From Alphaproteobacteria bacterium (lineage in GTDB: Bacteria > Pseudomonadota > Alphaproteobacteria > Micavibrionales > Micavibrionaceae): a stretch of 64,000 nucleotides of DNA. The translations under genes and the position numbers were made by a program. The notes beneath the pieces were generated by a model that saw nothing but the letters and a program-made list of their open reading frames with translations, was not told the DNA's origin and did not search any database. How positions within the stretch are numbered: position 1 is the stretch's first letter; each line of letters begins with the position of its first letter. Positions 32,821 through 39,923 of the stretch are shown piece after piece. Location: NCBI GenBank assembly GCA_030424975.1, contig JAUHVY010000002.1:1-64000 (forward strand), given 5' to 3'.

Positions 32821-33390
32821 TTACTTAACCTTATAAATTCGCGTCGGCGTTTCCGCCAACTTCTCTATCTCGCGCGAGAGCGGCATCTGATAATCAAAAT
32901 ACGACACAACCGATCCGTTTTGCGCATCAAGGATACGTAAGTATACCTTCACAATTTCCCGCTCCACTTGGTAATTTCCGCGCAATACAAAATCAGGTTT
33001 CATCCCTTGAGGCAGCGACGCATAGAGCCCCTGATTACCTTCTGTTGCCACATCGCTCAACCAAGTTTTATAGCCAAGCTGCCCCAAACGAAGCCCCACC
33101 CCTTCGGGTACTTTTGCGCCAAACGGCGAGGTTATACCCGGGTTATCGGCCTCTTCCAACGGCATAACAAAAATATCATCAGACATACCGACTTTATTTT
33201 TCATCTGCACCGCCAAATAATCAGCCGCAGCATAATTTTTCTCTGTCAGATTTACATCAGGGCGTGAAAAAACCCCTTGGGATGCCGCATATAATCCGGC
33301 CGACACAGCCTTATATCCGAAAATCTCGGCGCACCCTGTCAATAAAGGGAACGCCGCAAGGCATAACAAACCAATTCGAAAATGTTTCAT
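32821..33390 (-). CDS. FlgO-like lipoprotein
   Basis: This 189-residue protein has a lipoprotein signal peptide with lipobox LTGC (C20). The mature part (NYAAADYLAVQMKNKVG, PDFVLRGNYQVEREIVKVYL, LRILDAQNGSVVSYFDYQMP) resembles the FlgO domain (PF17680), found in outer-membrane flagellar-associated lipoproteins and in wider families. No flagellar genes are nearby, so a flagellar role is not supported here. It follows another lipoprotein gene on the same strand after 26 bp. Confidence 0.65.
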   Translation of the reverse strand: MKHFRIGLLCLAAFPLLTGCAEIFGYKAVSAGLYAASQGVFSRPDVNLTEKNYAAADYLAVQMKNKVGMSDDIFVMPLEEADNPGITSPFGAKVPEGVGLRLGQLGYKTWLSDVATEGNQGLYASLPQGMKPDFVLRGNYQVEREIVKVYLRILDAQNGSVVSYFDYQMPLSREIEKLAETPTRIYKVK

Positions 33391-33416
33391 ACGCCCCCTA
33401 ATATTATATTCGGAAT

Positions 33417-34013
33417 TTACTTAATCGCCTTACACAAGGCATTATCAATTTTAATCTTCCCTGCCGGTATGTAATCAAAAACAGGCACATCATAAAACCC
33501 CTCAACTAAGTCTTGAGGCACATCATCAATCACATCCATTACAAGCGCCATATACATCGTTTTATAATCATCGCCGGACATATCTTTCGGTACATCCGCA
33601 CAGCTCTCAGCGGCGTTATTTGCGACAAGCTCCACATGTGTTGTACCTTCTGACGGCTCATTCGATAATAAATATCCGCGCTGTGTTAACTCATCACGCA
33701 GCAAATGATCCATCATGTTGTAAAACGCAGTATTCGCAGGTGTTTTAAGATAAATTTCATCAACATTAAACGATAACTTCTGATCCAGTTTATCAACCAA
33801 ATCCTGTGCGGCAAAACGCATATCCTCCATGATCGTCATATTTTTTTCATTACTATACTCATAACCAACATCACGCGCGTGCGGCCCCGGAGCAGACTTA
33901 TAAGGCTTATTGTAGGAAACATAGCCACGTGGCATCGGGCTTGGCATATTTGAGCAACCGCTTAAAATCATAGTCGAAACAGCAGCAACAGAGGCAGTAA
34001 GGAAAATACGCAT
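33417..34013 (-). CDS. Predicted lipoprotein
   Basis: This 198-residue protein has signal peptide MRIFLTASVAAVSTMILSGC and lipobox LSGC (C20). The mature domain (MRFAAQDLVDKLDQKL, DHLLRDELTQRGYLLSNEPS, THVELVANNAA) looks related to domains that model redundant lipoprotein subunits such as FlgO/CsgG-like N-termini, but I cannot name the family. It is upstream of and adjacent to the FlgO-like gene, so the two may form an envelope complex. Localisation is probably outer membrane (no Asp at +2). Confidence 0.6.
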   Translation of the reverse strand: MRIFLTASVAAVSTMILSGCSNMPSPMPRGYVSYNKPYKSAPGPHARDVGYEYSNEKNMTIMEDMRFAAQDLVDKLDQKLSFNVDEIYLKTPANTAFYNMMDHLLRDELTQRGYLLSNEPSEGTTHVELVANNAAESCADVPKDMSGDDYKTMYMALVMDVIDDVPQDLVEGFYDVPVFDYIPAGKIKIDNALCKAIK

Positions 34014-34056
34014 TATAAAAGTCCTGTATAGAAATCGGAGAATAGCAAGAGCACTA

Positions 34057-34320
34057 TTATCGCGATTCTACCAATTCTTGTGCCCGAGGTATAGCCCCCT
34101 GATAGAAAAACTCCGCAGCTTTATATCGTCCCTTATCCGATAGCCAACAAATTGATCGTCCGCAATCAGGGCCGATACAAACATTATGCAGGACAAGCTC
34201 TCCCTTATCGATTGCGCCGCAGACATAATCCTCCCCATATTTAGAGCATAATGCCTCAAAATGCATTGCCGCGTTTTCATGGCCGAATAGTCGTTCTAAA
34301 GATAACAAATCAGTAAGCAT
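34057..34320 (-). CDS. Small Cys-rich protein with Fur-like operators
   Basis: This 87-residue protein has no signal peptide. It has five cysteines (C25, C34, C48, C53, C58), the last three spaced C-X4-C-X4-C, and a helical/winged-helix-like look at the ends (GRYKAAEFF). It could bind an iron-sulfur cluster or metal like FeoC-type proteins, but I cannot assign it. GGGG lies ahead of the ATG, and a strong promoter overlaps a Fur-type box. An iron-starvation role is inferred from the operators. Confidence 0.65.
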   Translation of the reverse strand: MLTDLLSLERLFGHENAAMHFEALCSKYGEDYVCGAIDKGELVLHNVCIGPDCGRSICWLSDKGRYKAAEFFYQGAIPRAQELVESR

Positions 34321-34348
34321 TATAATCCCCTTTGCGTTGAATTAGTAA

Positions 34349-34405
34349 TGAGAATTATTCTCAACAAGAGGGTAAATGTCAATACAGTTGAGAACAATTC
34401 TCAAC
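34349..34405 (-). promoter_or_regulatory. Promoter with two Fur-like operators
   Basis: TGAGAATTATTCTCA (34349-34363) is a 7-1-7 inverted repeat like the Fur consensus. GTTGAGAACAATTCTCAAC (34387-34405) is a second perfect palindrome. On the minus strand a -35 TTGACA (34377-34382), a 17-nt spacer and -10 AATAAT (34354-34359) place the first box over the -10 and the second just upstream of the -35. This layout suggests iron-dependent repression of the small Cys-rich gene. Confidence 0.75.
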
Positions 34406-34425
34406 AACAGTGTGAATAATTGTGC

Positions 34426-35961
34426 TTATGCTTTGATTTTTTTGATTGAATTTGTCGTACTATGCCCATCATAAACAGGCATAACATCAACTTTTCCGCC
34501 ATATTTCATAACGGTTGGCGCCTCAGGGATTTGATCGACGGTATAATCGCCACCCTTGAAATAAATATCAGGCTGCACCTTTTCCAAAAGCGCACATGCG
34601 GTTGTATCCTCTCCAACGTGCTTAGCACCGAATATGACAACCATATCAACCGAACCGAGCGCTCCAATAACGGCGGCGCGTGATTTTTCATCATGCACAG
34701 GGCGGTCATCCCCCTTCAGGATTTTAATCGACGAATCATTATTAAGCGCCACAATAAGACGATCGCATTTTTGACGTGCATCATTCAAATATGTCACATG
34801 ACCGAAATGGACAATATCAAAACACCCGTTTGTAAAACCAACCTTCAGGCCGCGTGCACGCAAACGCTGCACCTCTTCCTTCGCCTCATCCCATGTCAAA
34901 ACCGGGGCCTGGCGAATACGTTCAAATTTCGGCCTTTTCTTTTCTTGAGCATCAGAATCAATATGTTGCAGCTCTTCTAATAATTCCTGAGCGCGGATTG
35001 GCGCAGTACCGACCTTTGAAACCACAATGCTGCCAGCGATATTGGCGATAGATGCCGCCTGCGCCAGACTTGCACCTGCGGCGACTGACGCCGCAATCGT
35101 GGCAATAACTGTATCTCCTGCGCCGGACACATCAAAAACCTCAATATCTGCGGCACTACGAATGTGAACAACTTCACCGTCTTTATGAATAACACTCATC
35201 CCGTCCTGCGATCGCGTGGCCACAACCGATTCAATGCCTGAAATCTCAATCAAATGGCGGGCCGCGGCGATGACCTCTTCATCACTTTGCACCGGCATAC
35301 CACCTGTTGCTTCGCGTAATTCCTTTTTATTCGGCGTTACGGCATAGGCACCGCGATAAATACTGTAATCATGCCCCTTCGGGTCAACAATGACCTTCAC
35401 ATCATGTGCGCGCGCCAGATCGATCAAGTCGGCAATCAACTCTGCACTCAGCAACCCCTTACCGTAATCAGATAAAATCATCACCTTAATTTGCGGTAAC
35501 ACGCTTTTAGCATGATCCATAATTTTTTGTCGTAGGTCAGCACCAGAGGGCAAAATACGCTCATAATCCGTGCGTAATAATTGCTGGTGCCCTGCTAAAA
35601 AACGGGTTTTAACAATGGTGGGGCGATCATCACACGCTATTAACCCACCTGTATCAATACCGCTGTTATGCGCAAGATCACTAATTTTTACGCCATCATC
35701 ATCATCACCGATTGCTGATAAAATCAAGCCCTTCGCCCCCAAATGCACAAGGTTAGCCAAGGTATTCCCCGCACCGCCCAGCATCATATTTTCACGGTTA
35801 ATACTGAGAACAGGAACAGGGCTTTCGGGGGAGATGCGATCAACCGAGCCATAAACGAACCGATCAAGCATAATATCGCCAATAACCAGAACCTTTTCCT
35901 TTTCAATTTGACGGACGATAAATTCTGAAGATTGGCTGTTTTGCGGCGTTTCTTGGCTCAT
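34426..35961 (-). CDS. hldE: Bifunctional heptose-7-phosphate kinase / heptose-1-phosphate adenylyltransferase
   Basis: This 511-residue enzyme makes ADP-heptose for the LPS inner core. The N-terminal PfkB-type kinase runs to about residue 335, with the catalytic loop DVSGAGDTVIATIAAS. The C-terminal nucleotidyltransferase has GFTNGCFDIVHFGHVTYL, including the HxGH motif (HFGH). Both halves keep their signatures. It is divergent from the MshEN-protease gene. The stop lies 20 bp before the upstream Fur-like box of the next gene. Confidence 0.95.
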   Translation of the reverse strand: MSQETPQNSQSSEFIVRQIEKEKVLVIGDIMLDRFVYGSVDRISPESPVPVLSINRENMMLGGAGNTLANLVHLGAKGLILSAIGDDDDGVKISDLAHNSGIDTGGLIACDDRPTIVKTRFLAGHQQLLRTDYERILPSGADLRQKIMDHAKSVLPQIKVMILSDYGKGLLSAELIADLIDLARAHDVKVIVDPKGHDYSIYRGAYAVTPNKKELREATGGMPVQSDEEVIAAARHLIEISGIESVVATRSQDGMSVIHKDGEVVHIRSAADIEVFDVSGAGDTVIATIAASVAAGASLAQAASIANIAGSIVVSKVGTAPIRAQELLEELQHIDSDAQEKKRPKFERIRQAPVLTWDEAKEEVQRLRARGLKVGFTNGCFDIVHFGHVTYLNDARQKCDRLIVALNNDSSIKILKGDDRPVHDEKSRAAVIGALGSVDMVVIFGAKHVGEDTTACALLEKVQPDIYFKGGDYTVDQIPEAPTVMKYGGKVDVMPVYDGHSTTNSIKKIKA

Positions 35962-36079
35962 TTTTTAAAAAACTCATCTTTTCGTTAAAAATATTAACTT
36001 TTATGGGGCTTTGTTAGGAATTCGTCAATATTTGTCGTGTTTAATGTAAGAGTAAATAGGGCTGTGAGGATTTTAGAAG

Positions 36080-37054
36080 GTGACAAAAACTTGTGTAAAT
36101 AACGATGAGGATATACAAAAAAAGCCTAAATCAGGTATTTTTTCCTACCTCAATTCAACGCTTTATAAGCATAAAATCGGCGAACTCCTGGTTATTCATG
36201 GCTATATCAGCCCACTCGAACTTCGCCACGCCCTCAAAATTCAAAAAGCTACAAATAAACCCTTAGGACAAATTGTCGTCGAATTAAACTTAATAAATAA
36301 ATACCAGCTTATGACATTACTTACAGGGCAACGTGTCCTTCGATTAGCCGCAGCTTCAATGCTGTATTTCTGCTCTTTAGGGATTAGCAAGAAATCTCAT
36401 GCTGAGCCGATCAAAGATATACCGGCAAAGGTTTTACTGGCCTCGGCCGGAAATATGCATTTTTCTGAAATGAATGGTTATCCGTCGTTATTCGGTGCAA
36501 ATGAAAAACGATCAGAAAACTTAAAAGCCTTCACAAAATGGAGTGATATGTTCATCCGTTTTGAACGCGAAATGTTACGCCCAAGCCAAAACAAGGTCAT
36601 CATTGACCTCAAGGCTGAACTTGCAGCCTATCAATCCGATTCCATTCATGAGATGGCCGCAAAAGTAAATGCCATGATGAATAAACAAAAATATATCGTC
36701 GACAGCCAAAATTGGGGCAAGTCAGATTATTGGGCGACGCCGATAGAATTTTTAACACGCGGCGGTGATTGCGAAGATTTCGCGATAGCAAAATACGTTG
36801 CTTTGCGTGCCCTTGGCGTTCCGGAAGAGCGCATGCGTATTGCCATTGTTCAGGATATGAAAAAGAATATTCCGCATGCAATTCTAATCGTTTATTCAGA
36901 ACGCGGCGCACAGGTTTTGGACAACCAAATCAAAGAATTACGCTCAGCGAGCGCTATTTCACATTACAAGCCGATCTTCTCGATTAACCGCACAGCATGG
37001 TGGTTACATACAAAACCGGTTAAGACCAACACAATTGTTGCCTCGGCAGAATAA
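36080..37054 (+). CDS. MshEN-TM-BTLCP protein: predicted c-di-GMP-binding, membrane-anchored LapG-like protease
   Basis: This 324-residue protein has a GTG start. Residues 31-84 contain two back-to-back motifs, IGELLVIHGYISPLELRHAL and PLGQIVVELNLINKYQLMTL, 5 residues apart, matching the tandem 24-residue MshEN c-di-GMP motif. A hydrophobic segment follows at ~86-103. The C-terminal part is a bacterial transglutaminase-like cysteine protease (BTLCP, PF06035) with catalytic C231 in RGGDCEDFAIAKY, H266 in IPHAILIVY and D281 in VLDNQ. LapG, the best-known BTLCP, cleaves adhesins periplasmically under LapD control. I infer a cytoplasmic sensor joined to a periplasmic protease. Confidence 0.8.
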   Translation: MTKTCVNNDEDIQKKPKSGIFSYLNSTLYKHKIGELLVIHGYISPLELRHALKIQKATNKPLGQIVVELNLINKYQLMTLLTGQRVLRLAAASMLYFCSLGISKKSHAEPIKDIPAKVLLASAGNMHFSEMNGYPSLFGANEKRSENLKAFTKWSDMFIRFEREMLRPSQNKVIIDLKAELAAYQSDSIHEMAAKVNAMMNKQKYIVDSQNWGKSDYWATPIEFLTRGGDCEDFAIAKYVALRALGVPEERMRIAIVQDMKKNIPHAILIVYSERGAQVLDNQIKELRSASAISHYKPIFSINRTAWWLHTKPVKTNTIVASAE

Positions 37055-37076
37055 GTTAAATAGACGCAATACAAAT

Positions 37077-37988
37077 CTAATGGTGCACGCCCTTCACGCG
37101 ATGGCGTGCATCTTCTATGAAGCCCTCGGGATCAACATGGACAATAATATCCGCATCATCAAATAGCTTTAAAATCCCCTCTTCCAGATCTTTTGTAATC
37201 GCATGCGCCGCCCATAAACTCAGATCAGGATCAGCCTCAATATCAAAGGAAATTGATGGTGTACTGCCGTTCATACGTGTGCGTAAATCATGCCACCCCA
37301 AAACGCCATCGTGCCCCTCAATAATTTCAATGACTTGCGCGCGCTTTTCCTCGGATATTTCACGATCAAGCAGCATATTAAACGACTTCACCGAAATCTC
37401 ACGCGCGGTGTAAACCATAAACAGCGCAACCCCGATCGAAAATAACGGGTCAATCCATTGCGGCGCATTCATATTCGCAAATAACAAAACAAAAATTGTT
37501 CCGATATTCACCAAGACATCACTACCGTAATGCACACTGTCGGCCTCAACGGCTAATGATCCGCTTTGCTTAATCGAAATCCTTTGGACCGTCACCAAAA
37601 TAACAGACAAAATAACCGACAGAATCATCACATTGATACCAATACCGATATGCTTAATTTCCGTTGGATAAAAAAGCCGCATAGAGGATTCAAAACATAA
37701 GAACGCCGCTCCGCCGATAATAATCGCGGATTGAAACAGCGCTGATATAGCCTCCATCTTGCCATGCCCCCACCGATGGTCTTCATCAGCCGGGCGCCGC
37801 GCATAATACATACTACTAAGCGCCATAATCGACACCGCCGCATCAAGAATAGAATCGGTCAATGATGACAGAACACTTACGGCGCCGCTCATGGAATACG
37901 CATAGGCCTTAGCGATAATTAAAATCGTGACGATGAAAATGGCAAACTGACCGGCCATAACGGGCGTAATTTTCAAACCTTTAATCAT
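37077..37988 (-). CDS. Cation diffusion facilitator (FieF-like)
   Basis: This 303-residue CDF-family antiporter exports divalent metals (zinc, iron or similar). Six membrane helices are followed by a cytoplasmic ferredoxin-like domain. The transport site is D45/D49 in SLTDSILDAAV and H153/D157 in VEADSVHYGSDVLVN, a DD-HD set as in FieF/YiiP. The loop motif DEDHRWGHGK is also typical. It converges with the MshEN-protease gene 22 bp away. Confidence 0.93.
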   Translation of the reverse strand: MIKGLKITPVMAGQFAIFIVTILIIAKAYAYSMSGAVSVLSSLTDSILDAAVSIMALSSMYYARRPADEDHRWGHGKMEAISALFQSAIIIGGAAFLCFESSMRLFYPTEIKHIGIGINVMILSVILSVILVTVQRISIKQSGSLAVEADSVHYGSDVLVNIGTIFVLLFANMNAPQWIDPLFSIGVALFMVYTAREISVKSFNMLLDREISEEKRAQVIEIIEGHDGVLGWHDLRTRMNGSTPSISFDIEADPDLSLWAAHAITKDLEEGILKLFDDADIIVHVDPEGFIEDARHRVKGVHH

Positions 37989-38364
37989 GCGCGCATCATG
38001 CCGAAAAACATGACAGCTGACAATCCATCTTTACTTAAAAAAATGCCTTAAAACATTTTATATTCGGCGAACATTGCGCATATTCCCTTAGCTCTTATAC
38101 TTTTTATTTGTGCATCAATCCTTAGTGGTTCAAGTGAAACACAACACGATGAACATTTACAACTCTTGGGCTGTTTTTTTAATTACAATCACAGGCGCAA
38201 AAACATTCTGCGCTTTCGCCAGCTATAACCTCTATGAAAGACATTTCTTAAAGTTAAAAGACAAATACGCGCCATATCATTAATTTTCATTTTTTCTGGC
38301 ATGATTTTGCCTCTCTTTGCTATGGGTAAAAGAACGGAAAACACGAAGAATGGAAATATTTATA
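37989..38364. other. Intergenic region with a possible 44-codon frame
   Basis: About 375 bp separate the divergent CDF and Ppx/GppA-like genes. It is AT-rich. Apart from the frame at 38149-38283 I see no gene, tRNA or strong hairpin. GGAAA about 9 nt before 38365 is the ribosome-binding site for the next gene. Confidence 0.5.
38149..38283 (+). CDS. Possible 44-residue membrane peptide
   Basis: ATG at 38149 opens a 44-codon frame with one hydrophobic segment (WAVFLITITGAKTFCAF) and a basic tail (KLKDKYAPYH). There is no evident Shine-Dalgarno, and the frame could be chance. It is included because the region is otherwise empty. Confidence 0.2.
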   Translation: MNIYNSWAVFLITITGAKTFCAFASYNLYERHFLKLKDKYAPYH

Positions 38365-39321
38365 ATGACAAAGGAAAAGCGCTTTGCAGGCCCATACGGT
38401 ATATTAGAGATCAGCTCTAACACGGTTCACTTCTCAATCTTTTTTCCCGATGAACGCCTCAGTTCAATGATCGATGAAAAAATAAAATGCGGCCTTGGCG
38501 ATTACCCAAACGGCACGCGCAACCTTAACCCTGATGGTGTTGAAAAAGCCATGGACGCCATAGAGGTCTATAAAAATAATTTCATTGACCGCATCAGCAT
38601 GAATGGCTTTGCCGCCATCGGTACGGGCGCGATGCGCGAAGCCAATAATGCATCATCCTTGATCCGTAGCCTTGAAAAAGAGCACGGCATATATCTTGAT
38701 GTTATATCAGGCGAAGAAGAGGCTTATTATTCCGCGCTCGGCGTACAATCGGCCTTCGAAAATGCAGATGGCATTATGTACGATCAAGGCGGGCGCTCCG
38801 CCGAATTCGCCATTATTAAAAACGGTGAAATCAAACATTGCGTCAGCTTACCGCTTGGCACATTCAGTATAGCAGAGCATGAAAACCCAAAGGAATTCAT
38901 CAAAGAACAGCTCAAAACCCTGCCCAAAGCCTATCGCAAGGGAGAGTTTGAGAACTTATACGTTGTCGGAGGCAGCCCGCGCCGCATTCTGAAGTCACAT
39001 CGCAAACGCACAATGGGTGTTGATGATTCCGTCCACGGATATAGCATCCCCGCAGCGGACGCCGCCGATATTTCAAAACAAATGATCAGCGCGAACAAAC
39101 AAGAATTGCGTGAAGCATTCCATATAAGCAAAAAGCGCGTAGCCTTGGTGCCGTCTGCCGCAATGTTAATGCAAAAAATCGTCAAGAAATTCGATGTGCA
39201 AAATATCACAGGCTCCGAACACGGCCTACGCCATGGGGTCGTTCACGAAATGCGCATGAGCAACACACCGAACGCTATGCCAAAGGCAAAAGGCGATCTG
39301 GCAATAGCGGCGAATGATTAA
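38365..39321 (+). CDS. Divergent Ppx/GppA phosphatase-family protein
   Basis: This is a 318-residue protein when started at 38365 (MTKEKRFAGP), which has GGAAA upstream; in-frame starts at 38317 and 38350 exist. The Ppx/GppA fold is seen in GAMREANNASSLI (the ATxAxRxAxN region), VISGEEEAYYSALG and VVGGSPRRIL. Two signatures are altered: DxGSNS is EISSNT and D[LI]GGGS is YDQGGRSAE. It may hydrolyse polyphosphate or pppGpp, or may have lost activity. It converges with a TerB-like gene 6 bp away. Confidence 0.75.
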   Translation: MTKEKRFAGPYGILEISSNTVHFSIFFPDERLSSMIDEKIKCGLGDYPNGTRNLNPDGVEKAMDAIEVYKNNFIDRISMNGFAAIGTGAMREANNASSLIRSLEKEHGIYLDVISGEEEAYYSALGVQSAFENADGIMYDQGGRSAEFAIIKNGEIKHCVSLPLGTFSIAEHENPKEFIKEQLKTLPKAYRKGEFENLYVVGGSPRRILKSHRKRTMGVDDSVHGYSIPAADAADISKQMISANKQELREAFHISKKRVALVPSAAMLMQKIVKKFDVQNITGSEHGLRHGVVHEMRMSNTPNAMPKAKGDLAIAAND

Positions 39322-39327
39322 AAGCCG

Positions 39328-39867
39328 TTATGCCCATTTATCGGAAGCACGAGATGACGGAATAAATGCGTTTTCAACCTGAGATAAGAAATCTTTTTGC
39401 TTATCGGTTGCGCGCCCTTCGCATTCATAAATCTTTAGCACCAATTCATACGCAGATTCCATCTGATCCGGTGAAAAACCACCCATACTAGGTGACAGGA
39501 ATTTATTGAAATTATTGATAATTTTATCTTCATCATTTTGCATTATAAAACTACAGGAAGAGAGCAGTTCACTTGCATTTCTATGACTTAGGTTAAATTC
39601 CTGCTCGAACAAATCAATCATTAAATGTTTCTGCTCGCGCGAAATATCACCTGATCCCTTTGCCATGGCATACATTGTCATAGCAGTAGCCTCCATCGGA
39701 CTGGTGATTTTATAAATCGGATCACCACCGTGAAGCTTGCTCCAATCACGGCGACGACGCCATGCAAACGGATTTAACCAACCGAAATCAATACCCGATT
39801 GACTTAAACGGTTTAGGTAAAACAGGATCGTAATAACCGAACCCAAAATAGCCAGCACAATATGCAT
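39328..39867 (-). CDS. TerB-like domain membrane-anchored protein
   Basis: This is a 179-residue protein when started at 39867 (MHIVLAILGSV), with AGAGGG 6 nt upstream; an in-frame TTG at 39888 is less likely. One N-terminal membrane helix is followed by a basic WRRRRDW patch. The helical domain (GSGDISREQKHLMIDLFEQE and the later QMESAYELVLKIYECEG) resembles TerB/TerB-like tellurite-resistance domains. Its role is unknown. It is downstream of ileS on the same strand by ~56 bp. Confidence 0.65.
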   Translation of the reverse strand: MHIVLAILGSVITILFYLNRLSQSGIDFGWLNPFAWRRRRDWSKLHGGDPIYKITSPMEATAMTMYAMAKGSGDISREQKHLMIDLFEQEFNLSHRNASELLSSCSFIMQNDEDKIINNFNKFLSPSMGGFSPDQMESAYELVLKIYECEGRATDKQKDFLSQVENAFIPSSRASDKWA

Positions 39868-39923
39868 ATACGCCCTCTTTTTTTGCAACTCAAGATATCA
39901 AACAAAAGTGCGTTAAACAAGCA

